Assembly: GCF_011751745.2 (NCBI RefSeq)
Contig: NZ_CP061170.1
Location: 1,488,001 to 1,552,000, forward strand
Direction of reading: 5' to 3'
Origin: Paramicrobacterium fandaimingii
Lineage (GTDB): Bacteria; Actinomycetota; Actinomycetes; Actinomycetales; Microbacteriaceae
DNA length: 64,000 bases
Of this stretch, positions 48,409 to 56,594 are shown piece by piece. Numbering within the stretch: position 1 is the stretch's first letter; each line of letters begins with the position of its first letter. The position numbers and the translations under genes were made by a program. Below the pieces are notes generated by a model that saw only the letters and a program-made list of their open reading frames with translations, was not told where the DNA came from and made no database searches.

Positions 48409-48765
48409 ATGGGAAACGTAGCCTTGGAACTCGCAGAAAAGTTCAAGTCCGTCGGCGTCACGACGGTGTACGGCGACGTCGTCGACATCGACGGCGTCAA
48501 GATCGTCCCGGTGGCGCTTGCCTCGTATGGCTTCGGCGCAGGGGAGGGCGACGCAACGGGCGACCTCAAGGGTGAGAAGAGTGCTGGAGCCCAGGGTGGT
48601 GGCGGCGGAGGCGGCGGCATGAGCATGCCCGTCGGCGCATACATCCGCACGGGCGACACGGTTCGCTTCGAGCCCAACCTGATCTCCCTTCTTGCCGTTG
48701 GAGTTCCCCTCGTCTGCGTCGCAGGGGCCGCGCTCAAAGGAATCATCAAAGCCCTCAAGAAGTAG
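48409..48765 (+). CDS. GerW/YtfJ-family protein
   Basis: A 118-aa protein. TTVYGDVVDIDGVKIVPVALASYGFGAG, a glycine-rich loop (eight Gly in a row) and PVGAYIRTGDTVRFEPN match the GerW family, originally a sporulation protein in Bacillus but widespread in non-sporulating actinobacteria. A hydrophobic segment near residues 92-110 (LLAVGVPLVCVAGAA) suggests membrane association. Its role outside sporulation is unknown. Confidence 0.85.
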   Translation: MGNVALELAEKFKSVGVTTVYGDVVDIDGVKIVPVALASYGFGAGEGDATGDLKGEKSAGAQGGGGGGGGMSMPVGAYIRTGDTVRFEPNLISLLAVGVPLVCVAGAALKGIIKALKK

Positions 48766-48794
48766 CGGAGCGCCGCGAGCCGCACGCAAGCGGC

Positions 48795-48800
48795 TATACT
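48795..48800 (+). promoter_or_regulatory. -10 box of the TPP riboswitch operon
   Basis: TATACT, with transcription expected to start near 48807, just ahead of the riboswitch. Confidence 0.6.
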
Positions 48801-48809
48801 TGCGCTTAA

Positions 48810-48896
48810 CACGGGAGTCCGGTGAGCCGGGCTGAGAGGAAAGTTCTCAACTTTCGACCGTCGAACCTGATCTGGGTCATGCCAGCGCAGGGAGTG
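48810..48896 (+). promoter_or_regulatory. TPP riboswitch aptamer (THI element)
   Basis: Contains the diagnostic TPP-aptamer cores: GGGAGTCCGG with the CTGAGA box (48832-48837), and ACCTGATCTGGGTCATGCCA then GCGCAGGGAGTG. CAC (48810-48812) can pair with GTG (48894-48896) as a short P1. It lies directly upstream of the YkoEDC transporter genes, so cellular TPP should lower their expression. The aptamer identity is certain by motif; the switch mechanism is inferred (see the expression platform). Confidence 0.97.
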
Positions 48897-48908
48897 ACAA
48901 TCTCAATA

Positions 48909-48940
48909 CCCGTGCCCAATTCCCACGTGAAAGGGGCACG
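48909..48940 (+). promoter_or_regulatory. Expression platform: SD-sequestering hairpin of ykoE
   Basis: CGTGCCC (48911-48917) pairs perfectly with GGGCACG (48934-48940), which covers the AAAGGGG ribosome-binding site before the GTG at 48944. CCCGTG (48909-48914), overlapping the left arm, can instead pair with CACGGG (48810-48815) inside the aptamer P1, so the two states exclude each other. Confidence 0.6.
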
Positions 48941-48943
48941 TAA

Positions 48944-49567
48944 GTGCAGACATTAAATTCATCGTCCGCGACATCCACGCAGCGAAAGTTCCGCTGGCGC
49001 GTTGTCGACATCGTCGTCGCAAGCATCATCGGCGTGGCGTCCGGAGTCATCTTTCTCTTCTGGAACGTCGCATACGGGCCGCTCAGTCTGCCGCTCGCTG
49101 TCACCCCGGGACTCAGCGCGCTGCTCGGCGGCGGCTGGCTCTTTGCCGGTGTGCTCGGCGGGCTGATCATCCGCAAGCCGGGTGCCGCGCTGTTCACGGA
49201 GCTCGTTGCCTCTGTGGTGTCCGCGCTCGTCGGCAGTCAGTGGGGCTTTTCCACTCTCATCTGGGGACTCGTTCAGGGGCTCGGCGCTGAGATCGTCTTC
49301 GCGGCGTTCCTCTATGGCAGCTACCGGCTGTACGTTGCACTTCTTTCCGGGCTCGGCGCCGGCCTCGCGATGGCCTTCCTCGACACGACATTCACCGATT
49401 ACGCCGTTCTCGACCCGGCGTTCAAAGCGGTTTATTATGTGTCCGCGGCACTATCCGGTGTGCTTATCGCCGGACTGCTGTCGTGGGCAGCGATGCGCGG
49501 CCTCGCCTCGGCGGGTGCGCTGAGCCGCTTCGCCGCCGGTCGCGAGGTGCGGCGGAAGGCCTCGTAG
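48944..49567 (+). CDS. ykoE: ECF transporter S component, YkoE-type (thiamine precursor)
   Basis: A 207-aa substrate-binding membrane protein with about five to six helices (VVDIVVASIIGVASGVIFLFW at the start; last helix near residues 165-190). WNVAYGPLS and PGLSALLGGGWLFAGVLGGLIIRKPGAALFTELVAS are typical YkoE. The GTG start follows AAAGGGG. The TPP riboswitch upstream indicates uptake of thiamine or its pyrimidine moiety HMP. Stop overlaps the ykoD GTG by 1 nt. Confidence 0.92.
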   Translation: MQTLNSSSATSTQRKFRWRVVDIVVASIIGVASGVIFLFWNVAYGPLSLPLAVTPGLSALLGGGWLFAGVLGGLIIRKPGAALFTELVASVVSALVGSQWGFSTLIWGLVQGLGAEIVFAAFLYGSYRLYVALLSGLGAGLAMAFLDTTFTDYAVLDPAFKAVYYVSAALSGVLIAGLLSWAAMRGLASAGALSRFAAGREVRRKAS

Positions 49568-51039
49568 TGTCGGGCGCGCACGTTCGCACACACGGCTGGG
49601 GATGGACCCATGCCGGGCGCGCTCGGCCCGCAATTGCGGGTCTCGATCTGACGATCGAACCGGGCGAGAGAGTCTTGCTTCTTGGCGCTTCCGGCGCGGG
49701 AAAGTCCACGCTTCTGCACGGGCTTGCCGGGGTGCTCGGGGGAGACGACGAAGGCGATCAGACCGGTTCAATTGTCGTGGATGGCCGCAGCCCCTCTGAC
49801 TCGCGCGGCGTCGTCGGCCTTGTACTTCAGGACCCCGACAGCCAGATCGTCATGGCGCGCGTTGGCGACGATGTCGCGTTCGCGTGCGAGAACCTCGGTG
49901 TGCCCCGTGAGGAGATCTGGCGGCGCGTGAGATGGGCACTGGATGCCGTCGGTCTGAACGTGCCCCTTGACCATCCCACCTCTCGGCTGTCCGGAGGGCA
50001 GGTACAGCGGCTTGTCATCGCGGGAATTCTCGCCATGAAGCCGCGGCTGCTTCTGCTTGATGAGCCAACGGCCAACCTCGACCCCGAAGGCGTCCGTGAG
50101 GTGCGTGACGTTGTGGCGCAGGTGGCCCGCGAGACGGGAATGACTCTTGTCGTCGTTGAGCACCGGGTCGCCGTGTGGAGCGATGTCGCCACGCGCGCCG
50201 TCGTTCTCGAACCGGGAGGCGGCGTGCTCGCCGATGGCGAAGCGCGGGATGTTCTCGTGGCGCAGGGCGCCCACCTTGCTGCGCGAGGGATCTGGATTCC
50301 GGAGCATCCGCCCCGAGTTCCCGAGTCGCCTTCGCGCGCACGCGGTGAGCTTCTGATGCGGGCTGACGAACTCGCGGTGGGGCGCTCGCCTTTTGGACAG
50401 AAGGAGCCCGTCGTGGCGGCATCCGGTCTCTCGTTCGAGCTCAATGCGGGCACGACGACAGCAATTCTGGGTGTCAACGGCGCAGGCAAGAGCACGCTCG
50501 CGCTGACGATCGCTGGACTCCTGCGTCCGGCAGCCGGTGTGCTTCATGCAGCGCCCGCGCTTGCTGATGGCCGTGGCGCCGAGCCGCGACGATGGAGGTC
50601 GCGTGACCTCCTCACGCGCATCGGCACGGTATTCCAGCACCCCGAGCATCAGTTTCTCACTGGTCATGTGAGCACCGAGCTCGCCATCGGCCCACGAGCA
50701 CTGCGTCACAGCGACGACGAGGTGAAACAGCGCACGAGCGAGTTGCTCGAAAGGCTCAGACTCGAGCACGTGGCCGATGCCAATCCGTTCACGCTCTCCG
50801 GGGGAGAGAAGAGGCGTCTCTCGGTCGCGACGGTGCTCGCGTCGCGCCCACGTATGCTCGTGCTCGATGAGCCGACGTTCGGGCAGGATTCGCAGACCTG
50901 GCGAGAGCTCGTTCTTCTGCTTCGCGGCCTCGTTGACGACGGAGCATGCGTCGTCGCGGTGACCCACGACGAGCCGCTCGTCGGCGCCCTCGCTGACGAG
51001 ACGATTCGACTGGGAAGTCCGCAGGGGGTATTGCGATGA
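49567..51039 (+). CDS. ykoD: ECF transporter double ATPase, YkoD-type
   Basis: A 490-aa fusion of two ABC ATPase domains. First: LLGASGAGKSTLLHGLAG, LSGGQVQRLVIAGIL, LLLLDEPTANLDPEG. Second: ILGVNGAGKSTLALTIAGLL, LSGGEKRRLSVATVL, MLVLDEPTFGQDSQTW. The fused form replaces separate A and A' subunits of energy-coupling factor modules. GTG start overlaps the ykoE stop; the end overlaps ykoC by ATGA. Confidence 0.94.
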   Translation: MSGAHVRTHGWGWTHAGRARPAIAGLDLTIEPGERVLLLGASGAGKSTLLHGLAGVLGGDDEGDQTGSIVVDGRSPSDSRGVVGLVLQDPDSQIVMARVGDDVAFACENLGVPREEIWRRVRWALDAVGLNVPLDHPTSRLSGGQVQRLVIAGILAMKPRLLLLDEPTANLDPEGVREVRDVVAQVARETGMTLVVVEHRVAVWSDVATRAVVLEPGGGVLADGEARDVLVAQGAHLAARGIWIPEHPPRVPESPSRARGELLMRADELAVGRSPFGQKEPVVAASGLSFELNAGTTTAILGVNGAGKSTLALTIAGLLRPAAGVLHAAPALADGRGAEPRRWRSRDLLTRIGTVFQHPEHQFLTGHVSTELAIGPRALRHSDDEVKQRTSELLERLRLEHVADANPFTLSGGEKRRLSVATVLASRPRMLVLDEPTFGQDSQTWRELVLLLRGLVDDGACVVAVTHDEPLVGALADETIRLGSPQGVLR

Positions 51040-51818
51040 CGGCGATGACTCCGCACATCGCGCCTTCGCTCGTTGCGCGCATCAATCCGGTTGCCAAATT
51101 GATCGCCGCGCTCGTGGTCAGCATCACGCTGCTGCTGTCCGTCGACATCGTGTCTGCGTCTATCGCACTCGTGCTGACGCTGGCGCTCGTCAGCTTCGCA
51201 GGGCTGAGCGCCCGATCGTTCTGGGTTCGCACGGCGCCCGTCTGGTTTGCCGCCCCGTTCGCGGCGGTCACGACGATTCTGTATGGAGAAGACTCGGGGC
51301 GCGAGCTGCTGGGGTTCGGCATCGCAACGATCAGCGAAGGCTCGTTGTTGTTGGGCGTTGCGATCATGCTGCGAGTTCTCGCGATCGGCATTCCCGGAGT
51401 TGTTCTCATGGCGACGACTGACCCAACTGAGCTCGCCGACGGTCTCTCACAGGTGCTGAAGCTTCCGGCGCGCTTCGTGCTGGGAGCGCTGGCTGGCATG
51501 CGCATGATCGGACTGTTCATCGACGATTGGCGCGCAATGGGCCAAGCTCGTCGCGCCCGTGGCGTCGCCGATACTGGCGCGATCAGGCGCTTTGCTGCGC
51601 AGGCGTTCGCGCTTCTTGTTCTGGCAATTCGGAGGGGAAGCAAACTCGCAACGGCGATGGAGGCGAAGGGCTTTGGGGCCGAGACCGAGAGAACGTGGGC
51701 AAGGGAATCCAGGTTCAGGGGCCCGGAGACGGTGCTCGTTGCCATCGGAGTGCTGATCGCGGGCACTGCGGTGACGAGCGCGGTTCTCGCGGGGACGTGG
51801 AGCTTCGTCATTGGCTGA
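51036..51818 (+). CDS. ykoC: ECF transporter T component, YkoC-type
   Basis: A 260-aa membrane scaffold protein that couples the ATPase to YkoE. Five to six helices and the two coupling motifs in the C-terminal half: the Ala-Arg-Gly region AMGQARRARGV and RGSKLATAMEAKGFG. Start overlaps ykoD by ATGA; the last 8 nt overlap the kinase gene. Confidence 0.92.
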   Translation: MTAMTPHIAPSLVARINPVAKLIAALVVSITLLLSVDIVSASIALVLTLALVSFAGLSARSFWVRTAPVWFAAPFAAVTTILYGEDSGRELLGFGIATISEGSLLLGVAIMLRVLAIGIPGVVLMATTDPTELADGLSQVLKLPARFVLGALAGMRMIGLFIDDWRAMGQARRARGVADTGAIRRFAAQAFALLVLAIRRGSKLATAMEAKGFGAETERTWARESRFRGPETVLVAIGVLIAGTAVTSAVLAGTWSFVIG

Positions 51819-52374
51819 GCAACCGGCGCGCGTCACCCGCAATGCCCGAGCCATCGCCGCGGCGGCCGCACAGTTGCCGCGGCATCCGATCATTCTGATT
51901 GACGGTCCATCCGGTGCTGGCAAGTCGACGACAGCGGATGCCGTTGTCGCGGCGTGGCCTGGCGAGGCGCCGCTGCTCGTGCGCATGGACGACGTGTATC
52001 CCGGCTGGGGAGGGCTCGCACAGGCGGGCGAGCACGTTGAAACCCACCTGCTCGAACCGCTCAGTCACGGTGTCGCCGGTCGCTGGAGGCGTTACGACTG
52101 GCACGCCGAGCGTCTGGCTGAGTGGCACGATGTTGCCCTGGGGACGTCTCTCGTCATCGAAGGCTGCGGAGTTCTGACGCGAGGCAATGCCGCACGAGCG
52201 AATCTTCGGGTGTGGCTCGACGGGGCTCCGGATGCTCGCAAGCGGCGTGCACTTGAGCGAGACCGTGGGGGATTCGACGCTCACTGGGATGAATGGACCG
52301 CTCAGATGGAGGCGTTTGAATCCCGGCACCACCCGCGCACCCTGGCCGACCTTGTGCTGTGGGCCGATGACTGA
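51811..52374 (+). CDS. P-loop kinase-like protein in the thiamine operon
   Basis: A 187-aa protein with Walker A IDGPSGAGKSTTADAV (about residues 30-45), LVRMDDVYPGWGGL, which resembles the substrate-binding DD-x-Y segment of uridine-kinase-like enzymes, and a lid-like basic segment RKRRALERDRGGFDAHWDEW near 145-165. TTG start lies 8 nt inside ykoC, so it is translated with the TPP-regulated transporter. A small-molecule kinase acting on the imported compound is a reasonable inference, but the substrate is not known. Confidence 0.82.
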   Translation: MAEQPARVTRNARAIAAAAAQLPRHPIILIDGPSGAGKSTTADAVVAAWPGEAPLLVRMDDVYPGWGGLAQAGEHVETHLLEPLSHGVAGRWRRYDWHAERLAEWHDVALGTSLVIEGCGVLTRGNAARANLRVWLDGAPDARKRRALERDRGGFDAHWDEWTAQMEAFESRHHPRTLADLVLWADD

Positions 52375-52375
52375 G

Positions 52376-53608
52376 TCAGTCGCCGAAGAACTGACCAAAG
52401 AATGCGGGGATGAGCGTGAACGGGTGACCGAGCTTCCAGAGCACGTCAGGTGACTGGATCGTGCTGTCGATTTTCACGGGAATCTCCACAACAGATGTGC
52501 CCTCAGAGACCGTTGCCGTCGCGACGATGTCGCCCTGGGTCGCGAGGGCGAAACCGTCGGTTTTCACCTGAACGCTCGGCCTTCCGGAGACCCAGCGCGT
52601 TGCGGTCGCCGACGAGCCGATCACCCCGGTGGCCTTCTCGCCCCAGGGCGTTGTGAACGTGGCGACGGGAGTGTCCGCGGGTAGAACCGGGCCCGTGTGC
52701 ACGCCCTTCTCTGCGCTGCTCATCAGAGCGTCCATTGCGTGGTCGAGAGAATTCCAGTCGGGCATGCGAATAAGTGCGCCGTAGAACGTGTACTCGGCGT
52801 CGTCGACGGTGACGGTGGCTGCGAAGAGCAGGCAGATTCCCGCCTGCGTTGTGAAGCTGCGTGAGATCCCCGTCACCCCGCGATCGGCCATGTACGCGGT
52901 GGTGTTCTCCACTCCGCGGGTCTTCGCGATTCCGGACACCTCCTGCGTAAGAACCGTGGGAATCACCGGATTCGCCATGGCCAGCGCGGCGAGGCGCGAC
53001 AGATCGGATGCCGTCGAGACGTCGTCAGCCGACAGGCCTGTCGCGTCGACAACCGAGGTGTCGTCGAGCCCGGCGTCGTCGAGCCAGGCCGTCGCCGCAT
53101 CGACATACTCATCGACCGAGCCGAATGCCCACGCGGCGAGGGTATCTGCGTGGTTGTTGCTCGAGCCGAGAAGCACGGCTTGGAGAACGGCGCGTTGAGA
53201 CCATGTGTCGTCTGTGTAGACCGTGACGGCGCGGGCACCGGCATCCTGATAGTCGTTGTAGCGCAGAAAGTCCCGCGACGTGATGGGAACAGTCTCGCCG
53301 TCGCCTTCGGGAGTCATGGGCTTGGCATCGAGAACGACGAGCGCCATGAGAACCTTGGCGATCCCCGCCATGGGCACCGGTTCTGACTCGCCCGACTGCG
53401 CAAGCACGGGCCCTTCTGCCGAATCGGCGATCGCCGTCGCACCGACCTCGGGGAGGGCAGGGGGTGTTCCTGTGCTGTCGAGTTCGACATGGTGAACAGA
53501 CATGTCTGCATCGGGGAGCGGCGCGAGAAGCGTGACCGGCCCGTACAGGCCGACGGCAAGAATGACGAGCACGCCGGCGAAGATTCCGAAACCGCGCAAC
53601 ACCCGCAT
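52376..53608 (-). CDS. D-alanyl-D-alanine carboxypeptidase-like protein lacking the catalytic serine
   Basis: A 410-aa membrane-anchored protein with one N-terminal helix (about residues 6-28) and a DacA-type penicillin-binding fold. The S-x-x-K motif is replaced by GIAK (Gly82, Lys85 of the ATG 53608 form), where relatives have SxxK, while the S-x-N motif (SSNN near 149-152) is kept and K-T-G reads KTDG. A penicillin-binding pseudoenzyme is likely. ATG 53608 is favoured over GTG 53614 because AAGGGG lies 5 nt upstream. Two nt from the convergent kinase gene. Confidence 0.85.
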   Translation of the reverse strand: MRVLRGFGIFAGVLVILAVGLYGPVTLLAPLPDADMSVHHVELDSTGTPPALPEVGATAIADSAEGPVLAQSGESEPVPMAGIAKVLMALVVLDAKPMTPEGDGETVPITSRDFLRYNDYQDAGARAVTVYTDDTWSQRAVLQAVLLGSSNNHADTLAAWAFGSVDEYVDAATAWLDDAGLDDTSVVDATGLSADDVSTASDLSRLAALAMANPVIPTVLTQEVSGIAKTRGVENTTAYMADRGVTGISRSFTTQAGICLLFAATVTVDDAEYTFYGALIRMPDWNSLDHAMDALMSSAEKGVHTGPVLPADTPVATFTTPWGEKATGVIGSSATATRWVSGRPSVQVKTDGFALATQGDIVATATVSEGTSVVEIPVKIDSTIQSPDVLWKLGHPFTLIPAFFGQFFGD

Positions 53609-53665
53609 CTGCACCCCTTAGCAATCCGTGTGATTCGAGGCTAGCGCGGCGACGGGCACACGAGG

Positions 53666-54016
53666 CTACGCCCAGCCGAGTCGGTGCAACTCCTCGTCGC
53701 CAATGCCATAGAAATGTGCGATTTCGTGCACAAGAGTGACGTGCACCTGATCGCGCAGCTGCTCTTCGTCGTTCACGATGGACAGCAGCGGGAGCCGGTA
53801 GATGCTGATGGTGTCGGGCAGCTCACCGAAGCCATACTGGCCTCGCTCTGTGAGCGCGACCCCGTGGTAGAGGCCGAGCAGCGACAGCGAACCGTCTTCC
53901 GGAAGGTCTTCGATGAAAATCGCCACGTTATCGAGCCCAGACAGCATGTCGTCTGGAAGTCGATCGAACTCGTCGCTGACCAGTTCTTCAAACTCGTCAG
54001 CACTCATCTCGTACAC
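53666..54016 (-). CDS. Metallopeptidase family protein (HExxHxxG)
   Basis: A 116-aa protein with VTLVHEIAHFYGIGDEELHRLGW near its C-terminus, a complete zincin motif HEIAHFYGIGD. The N-terminus MYEMSADEFEELVSDEFDRLP and AIFIEDLPEDG match a small actinobacterial metallopeptidase family. GTG 54016 is chosen because GAGG lies 5 nt upstream. Divergent from orn. Peptidase activity is inferred; many members are uncharacterised. Confidence 0.85.
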   Translation of the reverse strand: MYEMSADEFEELVSDEFDRLPDDMLSGLDNVAIFIEDLPEDGSLSLLGLYHGVALTERGQYGFGELPDTISIYRLPLLSIVNDEEQLRDQVHVTLVHEIAHFYGIGDEELHRLGWA

Positions 54017-54092
54017 AGCCACCTCATTTGCTCGTCGTGTCAGTTCCAGCCTATGCGTGACGGCGGCAGCGTCGTGCGTCTGCCGTGACGGA

Positions 54093-54098
54093 TAGCAT
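54093..54098 (+). promoter_or_regulatory. -10 box of leaderless orn promoter
   Basis: TAGCAT lies 6 nt before the ATG at 54105. Confidence 0.55.
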
Positions 54099-54104
54099 GG
54101 GGAT

Positions 54105-54725
54105 ATGAGCAATCTCAGCGACCACTTGGTGTGGATTGACTGCGAGATGACTGGACTCGACGTTTCTGTCGACGAACTGGTCGAGGTCGCGGTCGTCATA
54201 ACGGATTTCGATCTCAATATCATCGACGAGGGTTTCGACATCGTCATCAAACCGAACGACTCAGCCCTGTCGAACATGAACGATTTCGTCACTGAGATGC
54301 ACCGCAGCTCCGGTTTGCTCGAGGAGATCCCCGAGGGTGTGAGCCTCGCTGACGCCGAATACCAGGTGCTCGAGTACATTCAGAAGCACGTGCCCGAAGA
54401 GCGCAAAGCGCCGCTCGCCGGCAACACGATCGGCACCGACCGAGCATTCCTCGCGCGGTACATGCCGCGTCTCGACGCTCACTTGCACTATCGCAATGTG
54501 GATGTCTCGTCGATCAAGGAGCTGTCGCGCCGGTGGTTCCCGCGCGCATACTTCAACGCCCCGAAGAAAGACGGTGGGCACAGGGCGCTCGCCGACATTC
54601 TGGAGTCGATCCGCGAGCTGCAGTATTACCGGCAGATCGTGTTTGTCTCGGAGCCGGGGCCGACCTCCGACGAGGCAAAGGCAGCGGCGCAGTCGCTCGA
54701 GTCGCAAACCACTCCGAAGGTGTAA
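54105..54725 (+). CDS. orn: Oligoribonuclease
   Basis: DEDDh exonuclease that degrades 2-5 nt RNAs and pGpG. LVWIDCEMTGLDVSVDELVEVAVVITD carries the first acidic pair, LAGNTIGTDRAFLARYMPRLD the second Asp, and the catalytic His-x4-Asp lies in KDGGHRALADILESI. Length 206 aa. The next gene downstream is tRNA-His, about 50 nt on. Confidence 0.96.
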   Translation: MSNLSDHLVWIDCEMTGLDVSVDELVEVAVVITDFDLNIIDEGFDIVIKPNDSALSNMNDFVTEMHRSSGLLEEIPEGVSLADAEYQVLEYIQKHVPEERKAPLAGNTIGTDRAFLARYMPRLDAHLHYRNVDVSSIKELSRRWFPRAYFNAPKKDGGHRALADILESIRELQYYRQIVFVSEPGPTSDEAKAAAQSLESQTTPKV

Positions 54726-54775
54726 TACACTCTTAGGGTTGCTGTTCTTCACCACCACGTGAAGGGCAGCGCATG

Positions 54776-54848
54776 GTGGGTATAGCTCAGCTGGTAGAGC
54801 GCCGCCTTGTGGTGGCGGATGTCGCGGGTTCAAGTCCCGTTACTCACC
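54776..54848 (+). tRNA. tRNA-His (anticodon GTG)
   Basis: Full cloverleaf: acceptor GTGGGTA with TACTCAC, D arm GCTC/GAGC, anticodon stem CCGCC/GGCGG around TTGTGGT (GTG at 54809-54811), and T arm GCGGG/CCCGT with TTCAAGT loop. G at 54775 can act as the extra G-1 opposite C73 (54848), the identity element of tRNA-His. CCA is not encoded. Confidence 0.97.
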
Positions 54849-54854
54849 CAGGTT

Positions 54855-54893
54855 CCGGCCCCAGTATTTCGGTACTGGGGCCGGTTTACTTTC
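54855..54893 (+). terminator. Intrinsic terminator of tRNA-His
   Basis: CCGGCCCCAGTA (54855-54866) pairs perfectly with TACTGGGGCCGG (54873-54884) over a 6-nt loop, followed by TTTACTTTC. The clearest rho-independent terminator in the window. Confidence 0.9.
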
Positions 54894-55070
54894 GCAGTTT
54901 CCCTGGTCAGAGCGGAAGTTTGAGCGCTCCCATCATGGGAAGACTTCGACACGTATCCCCGCAACGACGTGCCACACCCGACTACACCGTCAATTCTGAA
55001 GAGCCGGTGTGGACTCGCCTTTCTTGGCTTCGGCAGCCCGGGTCATGGCCTTGCCATGCGCCACGTCGAG

Positions 55071-55910
55071 TCAAAATCGGTACAGCAGCACCCCGGCGTC
55101 GCTCTTCGCGGCAAGGGCGGGAAACCAATTGAGCACCCGGCAGGCGATCCGCTGCCCGACCGGCATCCGTGCGACATAGGGTGACCTGCTCAGCATGGAT
55201 CTTTCTGCCAGGCGCAGGCGCGGGTCCCAAAGCTCGGGTGTTCGCGGATCATCAAACGCCGCCCCCATGTCGGGCATCAGACCGATCGTCTTCATCGCCG
55301 TGATTCTCTTGAGGAGTCGGGCAGCGAGCGTCGTGTACCCGTTCAGCCCAATCTCGCCGGAAGGGAAATGGCCGATCAGTTGACGGACGAGAGCTCTCAA
55401 GCGGTCCGTCTGGATGAACGGAATGAAGCCGTCGGCTATGACGAATACCGGCCGACCGCTCGGCAATTCGTTGACCCAGCTCCCCTCGGTCGCGTCGCCA
55501 CGCACCTCGTGCACTGTTCCGGTCAAGGAACGAGGGATCGACACTCGGGAGCGGAAGTTCATGACGGCGTCGAAATCGACGTCGTACCAATCGACCCCGT
55601 CAGGAGGTGAAATTCTCCGCGAGCGATCGTCGAGGCCGCATCCGAGCTCGATCACGACGGCATCTGGATGACGCCGAATGAAGTCCCGACACCAATCATC
55701 GAGCTGTTTGCCGCGAATCGCGACAGTGAACTTCTCTTTCTCCGGCATCCGGAGCGCGTCGAAGTCGTAGTCGACACCATCGCGAACACACACAGACCAG
55801 GAGTCGCCCAGGATCGGTTGACGCGAGTGCGCATCACGGGCGCGCGAGACCACCGTGAGGTAGATGGTCTTCTCAACGGGGGTGAGTTCGGGTGGGGAGA
55901 CGCTGTTCAT
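55071..55910 (-). CDS. Class I SAM-dependent methyltransferase (LCMT/TcmP-like O-methyltransferase)
   Basis: A 279-aa methyltransferase. SAM motif I is VIELGCGLDDRSRRI, followed by VDWYDVDFDAVMNFR with the acidic ribose ligand, then VFVIADGFIPFI and GEIGLNGYTTLAARLL. This matches the leucine-carboxyl / polyketide O-methyltransferase group. ATG 55910 overlaps the tetR stop (ATGA), so it is coupled to its regulator and probably its target. It lies with tetR between two tRNA genes, where no housekeeping gene is expected. Substrate unknown. Confidence 0.87.
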   Translation of the reverse strand: MNSVSPPELTPVEKTIYLTVVSRARDAHSRQPILGDSWSVCVRDGVDYDFDALRMPEKEKFTVAIRGKQLDDWCRDFIRRHPDAVVIELGCGLDDRSRRISPPDGVDWYDVDFDAVMNFRSRVSIPRSLTGTVHEVRGDATEGSWVNELPSGRPVFVIADGFIPFIQTDRLRALVRQLIGHFPSGEIGLNGYTTLAARLLKRITAMKTIGLMPDMGAAFDDPRTPELWDPRLRLAERSMLSRSPYVARMPVGQRIACRVLNWFPALAAKSDAGVLLYRF

Positions 55911-56560
55911 CGGGCGTCTCCCTGCGTGACCAGACCGTCCGCGACGAACCCGGAGACAAATCCCCATTCGGCCGTTTTTGCAACAGGCCTGCCATCTCTC
56001 AACCGGGAGGCGAAGTGGGTATGCGGCACGTCGAAGGTCATCGCGAGCTGAACGGCGGGCGCCGGCGCTGACTGGATCCAGCCGTGCTCGGCGGCATCCT
56101 CGAACAGAGCGAGAAGTGCCGAGCCCGGCTCGTCGATGGAGTCGAGCGCGGCCTCACGAAAGGCAACCCACCCGGATGCCCGCTCCCAATGCAGTATCGC
56201 TGCAGCCTCGGGATGCTGCACCAAGAAGGCGATGTTCAGTTCCACGAGCTTTCGCACAACCTCGTGAAACTGCGTCGAAGAGCGCGGCTTGTCCGTCGAC
56301 GTCACACGGGCGACGAACGCGGCTCGCGCAGCGGAGGCATCGTGGCGAACCCTCTCCAACACGGCAGCATAGAGACCCGCTTTGTCGCCGAATCGCTGGA
56401 AGAGCAGGGCCTTATTGGTGCCTGAATCGAGAGCGATGCGGTCGACCCGTGCGCCTGAGAAACCGCTCGAGGAGAACTCCGTCTGCGCGGATCTGAGTAT
56501 CTGAGCCGTCGTGCGGGCGGCGTCCCTGGTGCGGCGAGGTCGAGCGAGGTGATTCGTCAC
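55907..56560 (-). CDS. TetR/AcrR-family repressor of the methyltransferase pair
   Basis: A 217-aa TetR regulator: N-terminal HTH with ILRSAQTEFSSSGFSGARVDRIALDSGTNKALLFQRFGDKAGLYAAVL, and a helical C-terminal ligand domain. GTG start 56560 with AGGAG upstream. A perfect 10-bp inverted repeat sits 9 to 34 nt before the start and is the likely operator. It is the first gene of a two-gene operon with the methyltransferase. Confidence 0.92.
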   Translation of the reverse strand: MTNHLARPRRTRDAARTTAQILRSAQTEFSSSGFSGARVDRIALDSGTNKALLFQRFGDKAGLYAAVLERVRHDASAARAAFVARVTSTDKPRSSTQFHEVVRKLVELNIAFLVQHPEAAAILHWERASGWVAFREAALDSIDEPGSALLALFEDAAEHGWIQSAPAPAVQLAMTFDVPHTHFASRLRDGRPVAKTAEWGFVSGFVADGLVTQGDAR

Positions 56561-56568
56561 GTGAACTC

Positions 56569-56594
56569 CTAATAAGTAACCAGATACTTATTAG
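56569..56594. promoter_or_regulatory. TetR operator: 10-bp perfect inverted repeat
   Basis: Half-sites CTAATAAGTA (56569-56578) and TACTTATTAG (56585-56594) are perfect inverted repeats separated by 6 nt. It is much more AT-rich than the surroundings and lies in the promoter region of the tetR-methyltransferase operon, so autoregulation is expected. Confidence 0.8.

Noticed and set aside
48409..48765. GerW-like gene as evidence of sporulation
   Set aside because: The family is widespread in non-sporulating actinobacteria, and no other sporulation gene is in the window.
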